The notes under the pieces: generated by a model | Database searches by the model: none | The model's input: only the letters and a program-made list of their open reading frames with translations | Told to the model about the DNA's origin: nothing | Assembly (NCBI GenBank): GCA_900469965.1 | Contig: UBZP01000002.1 | Location: 1-64,000 of the forward strand | DNA: 64,000 bases | Direction of reading: 5' to 3' | Source: Hyphomicrobiales bacterium | GTDB taxonomy: Bacteria; Pseudomonadota; Alphaproteobacteria; Rhizobiales; Rhizobiaceae | Shown: piece by piece, positions 25,363 to 34,555 of the stretch | Numbering within the stretch: the first letter of the stretch is position 1 | How the letters are laid out: the number at the start of each line of letters is the position of its first letter | Made by a program: the position numbers and the translations under genes

Positions 25363-26408
25363 CGGCGGATCCTGTACTGGGTGAAGAAGATCGCCACCAG
25401 CATGGTGAGCAGCGACAGCGCCACGGTGACGTCGGCGATATAGGTGGGGATGCCCATCGCCCGGCTCATGCCGTCGGCGCCGACGAACATGGTGGCGGTG
25501 AAGAGCGCCGCGGCGATGACGCCGAGCGGGTTGAGGTTGGCGAGCATGGCGACGATGATGCCGGAATAGCCGTAGCCCGGCGAAAGATCGGTCGTGACAT
25601 AGCCCTTCACGCCCATCACCTCGATCGCCCCGGCGAGCCCCGCAAGCCCGCCCGACAGGCAGGCGACCTTGACGAGGGTGCGGCCGAGCGGCACGCCGGC
25701 GAAGACGGCGCCTTCCGGATTGAGGCCGGCGGCGCGCGACTGCAGGCCGAAGACCGTGCGCGCCTGCAGAAGGTAGATCACGAGTGCGGCTGCGATCGCC
25801 ACCGCGAGGCCGATATGCAGGCGCGAGCGCTCGATCAGTTTCGGCAGCAGCGCGTGGTCTGCGACCGGCATCGACTGCGGCCAGCCGAAGGCGAGCGGAT
25901 CCTTCAGCGGCCCGTCGATCATCATCGAGACGAACAGCACCGCGACGAAATTCAACAGCAGGCTCGTCACCACCTCGTCGACGGAGAAGCGCAGCCGCAG
26001 CCACAGCGGCACCAGCATCAGCGCCATGCCGGCGATCGCGCCCGCGGCAAAGAGAAGCGGGACCAGCACCGGTCCGGGCAGGCCGGACAAGGCGCTCGAA
26101 CCGAGGGCCGCCACCATGATCGCGCCGAGATAGAATTGCCCCTCGGCGCCGATGTTCCAGAGCCGCGCGCGGAAGGCGATCGCGGCCGCAAGCCCGGTCA
26201 GCATCAGGGGCGTCGCCCGCGTCAGCGTCTCGGTGGCGGCGAGCCGGGTGCCGAAGGCGCCGGTCAGGATGCGGCCATAGGCCTCCAGCACCGGCGCGCC
26301 GGCGGCCGCGATCAACAGGCCCGCAAGCACGAGCGCGGCCGCAACGGCCAGGATCGGCGACAGCACGACGAGGGCGAGCGGCCGGTGTTCGCGGCGTTCA
26401 AGACGCAT
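25359..26408 (-). CDS. ABC transporter permease, nucleoside (BMP) type
   Basis: First permease subunit (349 aa), NupP/YufP group. It shows the RARLWNIGAEGQFYLGA segment (about 80-96) and AAGLNPEGAVFAGV before the last helices. The ATG at 26408 has AAGGA 8 nt upstream and is preferred over a GTG five codons earlier. It overlaps the ATPase gene by 11 nt. Confidence 0.92.
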   Translation of the reverse strand: MRLERREHRPLALVVLSPILAVAAALVLAGLLIAAAGAPVLEAYGRILTGAFGTRLAATETLTRATPLMLTGLAAAIAFRARLWNIGAEGQFYLGAIMVAALGSSALSGLPGPVLVPLLFAAGAIAGMALMLVPLWLRLRFSVDEVVTSLLLNFVAVLFVSMMIDGPLKDPLAFGWPQSMPVADHALLPKLIERSRLHIGLAVAIAAALVIYLLQARTVFGLQSRAAGLNPEGAVFAGVPLGRTLVKVACLSGGLAGLAGAIEVMGVKGYVTTDLSPGYGYSGIIVAMLANLNPLGVIAAALFTATMFVGADGMSRAMGIPTYIADVTVALSLLTMLVAIFFTQYRIRR

Positions 26409-27969
26409 GGGGATGTCCTTCACCGGTATTTCCTTCGCCGGCCGCCCAGTCTCCGGACATCATCAGGCCGAGCCGGCGCGGATCGGCGTCCTCTGCGGCG
26501 ATCGGGGCGGAAAGCCGCCCCTTGACGATCGCCTGGATGCGGTCGGCGAGCCCCATCACCTCGTCCAGGTCCTCGGAGATGAGCAGGACGGCCGTCCCCG
26601 CCTGGCGCGCCTCCAGGATGCGGGCATGGACGGCGGCGACGGCGCCTTCGTCGAGCCCGCGGGTCGGCTGCGCCGCGATCAGGATGCGCGGCCGCCGGTA
26701 GAGATTGCGGCCGAGGATGAGCTTCTGCATGTTGCCGCCCGACAGAAGCCGGGTACGGCTCGTCGGCGTCCCGCCGCGCACGTCGAACTCCTCGATGATC
26801 GTGGCCGCGAAGGCCTGCCCGGCCGAGCGGTTGACGATGCCGCGCCGCGAAAACAGCGGCTGGCGGATGCGTTCCAGCACTGCGTTCTCCCAGATCGCCA
26901 TCTCGCCGATCGCGCCCTGGCGGTGACGATCCTCCGGGATGCGGCCGACACCGGCCTGCACCAGGTCGTCGACGTCAAGCGCTGCGACCGGCTCGCCGAA
27001 CAGGCGCATTTCCCCGCCGCTGGGTGCGGCGAGCCCGCCCATCAGTTGCGACAGCGTCGTCTGGCCGTTGCCGGAAACGCCGATGATGCCGAGCGTCTCG
27101 CCCTCGCGCAGGAAGAAATCGATCGCCTTCAACCGCTCGACGCCGCCGCTCGACACGGTGAGCCGCGATGCCTGGAACACGGTCGCGCCCGGCTCGGCCG
27201 GCGCGCGGGTCGGCCGCGTCACGCGGTGGCCCACCATCAGTTCGGCCAGTTCCGCCTTGTTCGTCTCGGCCGCCCTTCGCTCCGCCGCCACCCTGCCGCC
27301 GCGCAGGACGACGATGCGGTCGGCCGCCGCCATCACCTCGTCCAGCTTGTGCGAGATGAAGATCAGTGACAGGCCTTGCCTTGCCATCTCCCGCAGCGTC
27401 CGGAACAGCCGCTCGGCCTCGATGTTGGTGAGCACCGCGGTCGGCTCGTCGAGGATCAGGATGCGGGCATCGTTGTAGAGCGCCTTCAGGATCTCCACCC
27501 GCTGCTGCTCGCCGACCGAGAGATCGCCGAGCCGCGCGTCCGGATCGACGCTGAGGCCGAAGCGTTCGGCGATCGCGGCGAGCTTGCGGCGGGCGGCACC
27601 CTTGCGCGAGCGTAGCGACCAGAGCGGCTCGGTGCCGGTCATGACATTTTCCAGCACGGTGAGGTTCGGCGCCAGCGAGAAGTGCTGGTGCACCATGCCG
27701 ACGCCGGCCTTGATCGCCGCGCGCGGGCGGCCATGCGGCAGCTCGACGCCATCGACCCGCACCGTGCCGGCATCCGGCGTGTAGTGGCCGAACAGGATGC
27801 TCATCAGCGTCGTCTTGCCGGCGCCGTTCTCGCCGAGCAGCGCCAGCAATTCGCCCCTGCCGAGCGCGATCGAGATGTCGTCATTGGCGACGATCGGGCC
27901 GAAGCGCTTGGAGATGTGCGAAAGCGCGAGGACGGGTTCGGCGGTCGACTCGGTGGTCTCGGTCGTCAT
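26398..27969 (-). CDS. ABC transporter ATP-binding protein with two nucleotide-binding domains
   Basis: 523-aa double ATPase that powers the importer. Domain 1: Walker A GENGAGKTT (about 46-54), signature LSVGEQQRVEILKAL, Walker B LILDEPTAV. Domain 2: Walker A GVSGNGQTT, signature LSGGNMQKLILGR, and a degenerate Walker B ending AAQPTRGLD. This asymmetry is normal for nucleoside (YufO/NupA) and sugar-type ATPases. ATGA overlap with the amidase gene. Confidence 0.94.
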   Translation of the reverse strand: MTTETTESTAEPVLALSHISKRFGPIVANDDISIALGRGELLALLGENGAGKTTLMSILFGHYTPDAGTVRVDGVELPHGRPRAAIKAGVGMVHQHFSLAPNLTVLENVMTGTEPLWSLRSRKGAARRKLAAIAERFGLSVDPDARLGDLSVGEQQRVEILKALYNDARILILDEPTAVLTNIEAERLFRTLREMARQGLSLIFISHKLDEVMAAADRIVVLRGGRVAAERRAAETNKAELAELMVGHRVTRPTRAPAEPGATVFQASRLTVSSGGVERLKAIDFFLREGETLGIIGVSGNGQTTLSQLMGGLAAPSGGEMRLFGEPVAALDVDDLVQAGVGRIPEDRHRQGAIGEMAIWENAVLERIRQPLFSRRGIVNRSAGQAFAATIIEEFDVRGGTPTSRTRLLSGGNMQKLILGRNLYRRPRILIAAQPTRGLDEGAVAAVHARILEARQAGTAVLLISEDLDEVMGLADRIQAIVKGRLSAPIAAEDADPRRLGLMMSGDWAAGEGNTGEGHPHAS

Positions 27970-29402
27970 GCGGCAAGCCCCGCGACGGAAAAGCGATGGC
28001 GCCAGCGTCCCTCGGCTTCGAGCGACGCCGCCAGCGAAAGCAGCAGCCGGTCTCCGCCCATCGGCGCCATCAGCTGGACCGGCAGCGGCAGGCCGTCCGC
28101 GTCCGCGCCGAAGGGCAGCGTCAGCGCCGGAAAGCCGGCGATGTTGGCAAGGCCGGCGAGCGGCGCGAAGGCCTGCATCCGCCGCAGGTGCAGATCGGTG
28201 TCGTCATGATCGGTCGGAAACGACCCGATCGGAAGGGGGGCAGAGGCAAGCATCGGCATGACAAGGCAATCCAGGCTGTCGAACAGCGCCCAGGTCTCAT
28301 GGCTCACATGCACCGCCGCATCGAGCGATGTCCAGAGGGCGGTCGCCGATATCCTCCGCCCTCTTTCCACGAAGGCGCGCGTCATCGGCTCGGCGAGGTC
28401 GAGGTCGAGCGACAGCGTCTCCACCAGCCCGGCGAGGTTGATCGAGACGATGTCGGCGAAGATGCTCGAGGAGGCCGACACCAGCCCGGCGAAGGCCGGC
28501 CAGCCGAAGGCGACGATCCGGTGGCCGCGTCCCTCCAGCGCCTTCGCGGCCGCCTCGACGGCCCTGCTGCGCTCAGGTTCCGTCGGACAGTCGGCCCCGG
28601 TCTGCGTCAGCACGCCGATGCGCAGGCCGCCGTGCGGGGCGGCGGCATCGGCCGGATCGGCGAAGGGCCCCCTCGCCCGCCCGCGCGCCGCCTCGAAGAT
28701 CGCGGCCGTGTCGCGCACCGAGCGGCAGACGGCGAGTTCGGCCGCGATGCCGCCCAGGTGATTGCCGAAATGGGGACCGCCGGGGACGGCGCCGCGCGTC
28801 GGCTTCAGCCCGACCAGCCCGCAGCAGGCCGCCGGCACGCGGATCGACCCGCCGGCATCGGTGGCATGCGCGATCGCAACGATGCCCGCCGCGACGGCCG
28901 CCGCCGCACCGCCCGAAGAGCCGCCGGCGGTGCGGGCCGGATCGAGCGGATTGCGACAGAGCGGACCCCGCGCCGGCTCGCTCGCAAGCGACAGCCCGAA
29001 TTCCGGGCTGGTCGTCAGGCCGAACGGAACGAGACCGGCCGCGCGAAACCGGCCGGCCAGGTCGGAGTCCATCGCCGGGTCGAGTGCGTGATCGAGCATG
29101 CGCGAGCCGGCGCGCACCGGAAAGCCGGCAAAGGGTCCACCGAGATCCTTGGCGAGTGTCGGCACGCCTGCGAAGGGGCGCGCGGCGAAGCGGGCCGGAT
29201 CGACCGCCCGCTCCGCGTCGAATTGTGTCGCTGCGGCGCGACCGCGCGCTTCGTCGAGGTGGCAGACCGCGCCGAGTTCCGCATGGCCGGATGCGGCCGC
29301 GATCGCGGCCTCCATCACCTCGCCGGCGGAAAGCGCACCTGCCCGGATCGCCGCGGCCAGCGCCGTGGCGTCTCCGATCGTTGTGCTTTCGATGCCGGGC
29401 AC
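27966..29402 (-). CDS. amidase, amidase-signature family
   Basis: Hydrolase of about 478 aa that cleaves an amide bond. The Ser-cisSer-Lys triad is visible: Lys85 in TLAKDLGG, Ser163 in GGSSGGA, and Ser186 in DAGGSIR. No ATG fits the N-terminus; GTG at 29402, 14 nt after the stop of the binding-protein gene, is the best start but has no clear ribosome binding site, so coupling is likely. Being between a nucleobase-type importer and its binding protein suggests it acts on the imported compound or a breakdown product. Confidence 0.88.
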   Translation of the reverse strand: MPGIESTTIGDATALAAAIRAGALSAGEVMEAAIAAASGHAELGAVCHLDEARGRAAATQFDAERAVDPARFAARPFAGVPTLAKDLGGPFAGFPVRAGSRMLDHALDPAMDSDLAGRFRAAGLVPFGLTTSPEFGLSLASEPARGPLCRNPLDPARTAGGSSGGAAAAVAAGIVAIAHATDAGGSIRVPAACCGLVGLKPTRGAVPGGPHFGNHLGGIAAELAVCRSVRDTAAIFEAARGRARGPFADPADAAAPHGGLRIGVLTQTGADCPTEPERSRAVEAAAKALEGRGHRIVAFGWPAFAGLVSASSSIFADIVSINLAGLVETLSLDLDLAEPMTRAFVERGRRISATALWTSLDAAVHVSHETWALFDSLDCLVMPMLASAPLPIGSFPTDHDDTDLHLRRMQAFAPLAGLANIAGFPALTLPFGADADGLPLPVQLMAPMGGDRLLLSLAASLEAEGRWRHRFSVAGLAA

Positions 29403-29416
29403 GGGCGCAGGTCTGC

Positions 29417-30403
29417 TTACTTCGGCTCTTCCATCATTATCGGCACCTCGAAGGTGCCGGCCTTGATCTCGGCCCGCTTGGCCTCCATCGCGGCTTCCGC
29501 ATCGGCCGGCGCCACGCCCTTGACGTAGACGATGTCGCTGCCGCCTTCCTTCATCAGCCCGAAGGCGGTGTAGCTCTTGCCGACCGGCTTGCCGGCGTTG
29601 ACGTCGGCGACGGCCGCATCGAGGATCGGCCGGAAGTACCACATGGCATTGGCGAAGACCGTGTCGGGGTAGCGCGGGGTGTAGTCGAGCAGCGAGCCGA
29701 CCGACTTGATGCCGCGCTCCTTGGCGGCGTCGGCGGTGCCGATGCGCTCGCCGAACAGGATGTCGGCGCCGCCGTCGATCTGGGCCAGGCCCGCCTCGCG
29801 CGCCTTCGGCGGGTCAAAGAAGGTGCCGATGAACGAGACGAGGTGCTTGGCATCGGGATTGACCGCCTTCACGCCGGCGGCAAAGGCGTTGATCAGCATG
29901 TTGACCTCGGGGATCGGGATCGCCCCGACCGAACCGACGACGTTGGACTTCGTCATCTTGCCGGCCAGCATGCCGGCGAGATAGGCGCCGTCATGGTTCC
30001 AGGTGCCGAACACGCCGAAATTGTTGCCGGCGGCATCGCCGCTCGAGCCCATCAGGAAGGCGGTGTCCGGATAGTCGGCCGCGACCTGCCGCGCCTCGCG
30101 CTCGACCGCGTAGGACTCGCCGACAATCAGCTTGTTGCCCTGCTCGGCATATTCGCGCATCGCCCGCGGATAGTCGGTGCCGGAGACGCCCTCGGAGAAG
30201 GTGTATTCGATCACGCCGTCCTTGGCGGCCGCCTGCAGCGCTTCGTGCAGGCGCGAGTTCCAGGCGTTTTCGACCGGCGAGGCGTGGATGCCCGCGACCT
30301 TCAGCGGCGCCTGCGCGCGTGCCTGCGGCAGGAAGGCGCCGGCACCGAGGACGAGACCGCCGGCAAGAACCGTGCGGCGTTTGATCTGAAGGCTGCCCGT
30401 CAT
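29417..30403 (-). CDS. BMP-family ABC substrate-binding protein
   Basis: Periplasmic binding protein (328 aa) for nucleosides, nucleobases or related molecules. Tat-like signal (KRRTVLAGG at 8-16, cleavage A-Q-A near 31). The BMP fold shows VSGTDYPRAMREYAEQGNKL (about 74-93), MGSSGDAAGNNFG, and GTWNHDGAYLAGMLAGKM. No lipobox. First gene of the operon that runs to codA; a sigma-70-like promoter and a palindromic site stand right upstream. Confidence 0.92.
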   Translation of the reverse strand: MTGSLQIKRRTVLAGGLVLGAGAFLPQARAQAPLKVAGIHASPVENAWNSRLHEALQAAAKDGVIEYTFSEGVSGTDYPRAMREYAEQGNKLIVGESYAVEREARQVAADYPDTAFLMGSSGDAAGNNFGVFGTWNHDGAYLAGMLAGKMTKSNVVGSVGAIPIPEVNMLINAFAAGVKAVNPDAKHLVSFIGTFFDPPKAREAGLAQIDGGADILFGERIGTADAAKERGIKSVGSLLDYTPRYPDTVFANAMWYFRPILDAAVADVNAGKPVGKSYTAFGLMKEGGSDIVYVKGVAPADAEAAMEAKRAEIKAGTFEVPIMMEEPK

Positions 30404-30420
30404 GTTTTCGTTCCCCTTAC

Positions 30421-30440
30421 TTTGACCAATTGGTTCAAAA
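30421..30440. promoter_or_regulatory. palindromic operator of the BMP-codA operon
   Basis: TTTGACCAATTGGTTCAAAA holds a perfect 10-bp core (ACCAATTGGT) with arms that match except for one inserted base. It lies between the -10 and the start codon, where a bound regulator would block transcription. The TTGGT/ACCAA words are typical of GntR-family sites; no regulator gene is adjacent. Confidence 0.65.
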
Positions 30441-30441
30441 A

Positions 30442-30470
30442 TTCATAGGTTTCGCACAAAAACGAGTCAA
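30442..30470 (-). promoter_or_regulatory. promoter of the BMP-codA operon
   Basis: On the minus strand TTGACT, a 17-nt spacer and TATGAA form a near-consensus sigma-70 promoter. The -10 ends 1 nt before the palindromic operator. Confidence 0.75.
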
Positions 30471-30578
30471 GCGCGCCGACCGCCTACAAATTCGCCAGCA
30501 AGCGCTTTCTCGCCGCGCGCCGGAGGGGCGGAGGACCGCCAGCCGGTGGACGGCGGTCGCTCTCGCGGCCCGGCCGCG

Positions 30579-30612
30579 TTCAGGTTGCTGTCAGTTTCCT
30601 CCGCCAGTTTCC
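30579..30612 (+). promoter_or_regulatory. direct repeats, candidate response-regulator boxes before eptA
   Basis: TTCAG at 30579 and GTCAG at 30590 stand 11 bp apart. GTCAGTTTCC is repeated as GCCAGTTTCC 13 bp further. Such direct repeats are how OmpR/PhoB-type regulators bind, and one is encoded downstream. They lie about 130-160 bp before the eptA start. Confidence 0.4.
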
Positions 30613-30739
30613 CGAAAAAATCGGAACGGACCGGCCGGCACGCGCATTGCCGTCCCGTCCCTCGCCGGGTCGCGCATCGCTCTCCAATGCCGCGGGTGGC
30701 GCGAAGAACTGAAAGCGTATCGGAGCGAAAAGGCCACCC

Positions 30740-32383
30740 ATGGCGACCATCACGGACAGCCTCGCCGCGAGCGGGCGCAGCCTTCGCCCGTCGATCGGCG
30801 CGGTCGCTCTGAGCGTCCTCGTCGTGCTGTTCGTGGTTCTGACCGCCAACCGGACCTTCTGGGCGAAGACGGCGCTCTATTTCGGCGGCACGCCGCAGGC
30901 CCTGGCGATCTTCGCGCTCGGCCTTGTCGCCCTGCTTCTGGCCGTCTGCATCGCCCTTTCGATGCGGTTCGTCGCCAAGCCGCTGTTCATCGTCCTCCTT
31001 CTCGCCAGCGCCTGCGCCTCCTGGTTCATGGATCGCTTCGGCGTCGTCATCAATGTCGACATGATCCGCAACGCCGCCGAGACGACCCATGCGGAAGCCG
31101 GCAACCTGATCACGCCCGACTTCGTCTGGCACATCGTGCTCTTCGGCATCGTTCCGTCGCTGCTGGTCGCCTGGGTCCGCGTCACGCACCGGCCCTTCCT
31201 GGCCAAGGCAAGGTTCAATTCCGTCTTCGTCCTGCCGCTGCTGCTCGTCGCGGTCCTGGCGGCCTCGACGCAGATGCGCCTGCTGATCACGACGAGCCGC
31301 ACCCATCACGACTGGCTTGCGAGCCTCAACCCGATCGGCCCGATCGTCAGCGCTGTGCGCTATGCGGCCAGCACCGAGGGCGAGGCGAACATCGTCGTCG
31401 AGCCGCTCGGCCAGGATGCGCATGTGGCGGCCCCGGCCGGTCGCAAGCCGAAGGTGGTGGTCGTCGTGGCCGGCGAGACGGCACGGGCGCAGAACGTCTC
31501 GCTCGGCGGCTACGGACGCCCGACGACGCCCGAGCTCGCAACGCGCGACGTCACCTATTTCCCCGACACGACGAGTTGCGGCACCGCGACGGCCGTGTCG
31601 CTGCCCTGCATGTTCTCCATCTACACCCGCGCCACCTATACCCACCGCAAGGGACTGTCGACGGAGAGCCTGCTCGATGTGCTGGCGCATGCGGGCATCG
31701 CCGCGGAGTGGTGGGACAACAACACCGGTGACAAGGGCGTGGCCGACCGGGTCGCCTACCGCTTCCTCCCCGACAGCGCCGATCCCCGTTTCTGCACCGA
31801 CGGCGAATGCAAGGACGGCATCCTGCTGGACCGGCTCGGACCCTGGCTCGACGGCGTGACCAGGGACAGCGTGCTCGTCATCCACCAGCTCGGCAGCCAC
31901 GGCCCCGCCTACTACGAGCGCTATCCGGACGCCTATCGCCGCTTCACGCCCGACTGCCGGACCGCCGAGTTCGCCGATTGCAGCCGCGAGGAGATCGTCA
32001 ATGCCTATGATAACACGATCGCCTATACCGACCACGTGCTGGCGACCGTCATCGATATGCTGAAGAGCCATCAGGACCGGTTCGACGCCTCGATGATCTA
32101 CATGTCCGACCATGGCGAATCGCTCGGCGAGAACGGGCTCTATCTCCACGGCGCCCCCTACATGATCGCACCGAAGGAGCAGACGCAGGTCCCCTTCGTC
32201 CTTTGGCTCGGCAGGCAGGACCGTGCGGCGGTGAATGGCGCCTGCCTCCGGCAGCGCGCCGGCGAGCCCGCCTCGCACGACAATCTCTTCCACACGGTGC
32301 TGGGGCTGATGGCGGTGGAAACCCGCATCTACGACCCATCCCTGGACGTCCTGTCCGGGTGCCGCAACGCATCTTCCAGCTGA
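30740..32383 (+). CDS. eptA: phosphoethanolamine transferase (EptA/MCR type)
   Basis: Inner-membrane enzyme that moves phosphoethanolamine from phosphatidylethanolamine to lipid A, which lowers surface charge and polymyxin binding. 547 aa: about five N-terminal helices (to residue 185), then a periplasmic sulfatase-like domain. Zinc and catalytic residues seen: GETAR (Glu246), Thr282 in SCGTATAVSLPC, and SDHGESLGE (about 450). Cysteine pairs for disulfides are present. It is followed by its probable two-component regulator. Core-sugar transferase activity would be an alternative. Confidence 0.92.
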   Translation: MATITDSLAASGRSLRPSIGAVALSVLVVLFVVLTANRTFWAKTALYFGGTPQALAIFALGLVALLLAVCIALSMRFVAKPLFIVLLLASACASWFMDRFGVVINVDMIRNAAETTHAEAGNLITPDFVWHIVLFGIVPSLLVAWVRVTHRPFLAKARFNSVFVLPLLLVAVLAASTQMRLLITTSRTHHDWLASLNPIGPIVSAVRYAASTEGEANIVVEPLGQDAHVAAPAGRKPKVVVVVAGETARAQNVSLGGYGRPTTPELATRDVTYFPDTTSCGTATAVSLPCMFSIYTRATYTHRKGLSTESLLDVLAHAGIAAEWWDNNTGDKGVADRVAYRFLPDSADPRFCTDGECKDGILLDRLGPWLDGVTRDSVLVIHQLGSHGPAYYERYPDAYRRFTPDCRTAEFADCSREEIVNAYDNTIAYTDHVLATVIDMLKSHQDRFDASMIYMSDHGESLGENGLYLHGAPYMIAPKEQTQVPFVLWLGRQDRAAVNGACLRQRAGEPASHDNLFHTVLGLMAVETRIYDPSLDVLSGCRNASSS

Positions 32384-32484
32384 TGCCGGTGACCACGGTG
32401 CAAGACGGCTTGATCGCGGCCGGAAAAATCCGGACGATGGGCGCCGGCGCGTCCGCCTCGGACGCGCTTGCGGAGGGACGCCAT

Positions 32485-33147
32485 ATGCGGGTGCTACTGA
32501 TCGAGGACGACGCCATCCTCGGCGAGGCGGTGCGCGACCACGTCGCCGCCGGTGGCCATGCCGTGGACTGGGTGCGCGCGCTCGACGACGCCCGTGCCGC
32601 GGCGAAGGCGGTCAACTACGCGCTCATCCTGCTCGACCTGCGCCTGCCGGACGGCAGCGGCATCGCCTTCCTCAGAACCCTGCGCGAGGCCGGCGACAGG
32701 ACGCCGGTGATCATCCTGACCGCGCACGACCAGATCTCCGACCGCATCGAAGGGCTGAACAGCGGTGCCGACGACTATCTCGTCAAGCCGTTCAACCTCG
32801 GCGAACTGTCCGCCCGCATGCTCGCGGTCGCCCGCCGCTATGGCGGCAACCCCTCCCCGGTCATTCGCCTGGGCCCGTTGGAGATCGGCCCGGCCGACCG
32901 CCGGATCGTGTCCGACGGCCGGGAGATCATCCTTTCGGGGCGCGAATGGGCGGTGCTCGACACGCTGCTGGCCCGCCCCGGCGCCACCGTCTCCAAGGGG
33001 CAGATCGAGGAGGCGCTCTATGCCTTCGGCTCGGAGATCGAGAGCAACACGGTCGAGGTCTATGTCAGCCGCGTGCGCAAGAAGCTCGGCCACGACCACA
33101 TCCTCACCGTGCGCGGCGTCGGCTATCGGCTCGGGACCCCGGCATGA
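32485..33147 (+). CDS. OmpR/PhoB-type response regulator (BasR/PmrA-like)
   Basis: 220-aa regulator. Receiver domain 1-115 with the acidic pair D8/D9, phosphorylation site Asp51 (LLDLRLPDG), Thr near 78 (ILTAHD) and Lys near 100 (VKPF). The winged-helix DNA-binding domain 125-218 ends with VRGVGYRLG. GGAGGGA lies 7 nt before the ATG. It overlaps the kinase gene by 4 nt and follows eptA after 101 bp, so eptA is its most likely target. Confidence 0.93.
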   Translation: MRVLLIEDDAILGEAVRDHVAAGGHAVDWVRALDDARAAAKAVNYALILLDLRLPDGSGIAFLRTLREAGDRTPVIILTAHDQISDRIEGLNSGADDYLVKPFNLGELSARMLAVARRYGGNPSPVIRLGPLEIGPADRRIVSDGREIILSGREWAVLDTLLARPGATVSKGQIEEALYAFGSEIESNTVEVYVSRVRKKLGHDHILTVRGVGYRLGTPA

Positions 33148-34496
33148 AGGAAGGCAGCATCACCCGCAGGTTGACGCTGGCGCTCTCCGGCGCGCTCGCC
33201 TGCTTCTGGCTGCTCGCCGCCGGCCTCGGCGTCATGGTCATGCAGGACGAATTCGCCGAGATCTTCGACAGCGCCCTGCAGGAGACAGCCGAGCGCCTGC
33301 TGATCCTGGTCGCCGACGACGTGGACCGCGGCGACGCAGCCGGTTCGAACGCCCGGTTCGAGAACGTGGTGCCGGCATCCGGCGAGGAATACCTGACCTA
33401 TCAGCTGCGCAACGACGGCGGCGCCGTGCTGCTGCGCTCGCACGACGCCCCGGCGGCGCCCTTCGACGCCCCGCTCCGGCAGGGGTTCTGGGGCGACGAC
33501 ACCCACAAGTTCTATACCGCCGTCACCGCCGGCGACGGCGACCGGCTCTACCTGCAGGTGGCCGATGCGCTCGCCAACCGCCACGAGGCCCTGATCGAGG
33601 GCGCGACGGCGCTGTTCCTGCCGGTGCTCTTGCTGGTGCCGGTGAGCATCGCGCTCGTCTGGTTCATCGTGCGCCGGTTGCTCGCCCCGATCGACGAGCT
33701 GCGCCAGGCGATCGCCAGCAAGGACGGCGGCAACCTCGCCGTGATCGCCCGCGAGGGCCTGCCGCAGGAGCTGCTGCCGATCGTCCGCTCGGTCAACCTG
33801 CTGCTGGCGCGCCTGAAGGCCGCGCTCGACGCCGAGCGCGAATTCACCGCCAACAGCGCCCACGAGCTGCGCACGCCGATCGCCGGCGCCCTGGCCCAGA
33901 CCCAGGTGCTGATCGACGAGCTGCCGGCAGGGCCGAAGAAGGCCCGCGCCCGCCAGATCGAGGCCTCGCTGCTCAAGCTCGGCCATCTGGCGGAGAAGCT
34001 GCTGCAGCTTGCCCGCGCCGAAGCCGGGCTCGGCACGGCCGAGACGCCGGTCGACCTCGCCCGCGTGCTGGAGCTGGTGGTGCTCGACTTCCAGCGCGAC
34101 CCCGACGAAGCCGGGCGCCTGCGGCTTCACCGCACCGACGGCGCCACCCTCCGCCGCGCGGCGAGCGAGGACGGCTTTGCGATCGCGCTGCGCAACCTGA
34201 TCGAAAACGCGCTGGTGCACGGCACGGCGGCGGCACCGGTAGATGTGCTTCTCGATCGCGACGGCACGGTCCGGATCGTCAATGACGGCCCGCGGCTCGC
34301 CGACTGGGAGCTGGACATGATCCGCAGGCGTTTCGGCCGCGGTCCGACCGCGGCCAAGGGATCCGGGCTCGGGATCTCGATCGCAGAGCGGCTTCTGGCG
34401 CAGATGCAGGCGCGCCTCGAACTGGTCTCGCCGCCGGAGGGACGCAGCGGCGGCCTCGAGGCGCGGATCGTCTTCGATGCCCCTCGGGCGGGCTGA
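33144..34496 (+). CDS. sensor histidine kinase (BasS/PmrB-like)
   Basis: 450-aa membrane kinase. Helices at about 10-33 and 155-177 flank a periplasmic sensor of about 120 residues. A HAMP-like linker follows, then the dimerisation domain with phospho-acceptor His240 (SAHELRTP) and the ATPase domain with NLIENALVHG (N box), an IVNDGP segment and GSGLGISIAERL (G2 box). The N-terminal part resembles kinases with a 2CSK-type sensor. ATGA overlap with the response regulator. Confidence 0.92.
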   Translation: MKEGSITRRLTLALSGALACFWLLAAGLGVMVMQDEFAEIFDSALQETAERLLILVADDVDRGDAAGSNARFENVVPASGEEYLTYQLRNDGGAVLLRSHDAPAAPFDAPLRQGFWGDDTHKFYTAVTAGDGDRLYLQVADALANRHEALIEGATALFLPVLLLVPVSIALVWFIVRRLLAPIDELRQAIASKDGGNLAVIAREGLPQELLPIVRSVNLLLARLKAALDAEREFTANSAHELRTPIAGALAQTQVLIDELPAGPKKARARQIEASLLKLGHLAEKLLQLARAEAGLGTAETPVDLARVLELVVLDFQRDPDEAGRLRLHRTDGATLRRAASEDGFAIALRNLIENALVHGTAAAPVDVLLDRDGTVRIVNDGPRLADWELDMIRRRFGRGPTAAKGSGLGISIAERLLAQMQARLELVSPPEGRSGGLEARIVFDAPRAG

Positions 34497-34555
34497 GCCC
34501 CGCCGAAATCACATTGCCGAAACCTGACGCCGCCGGAAGCGGGTGGCGGGAGCGG

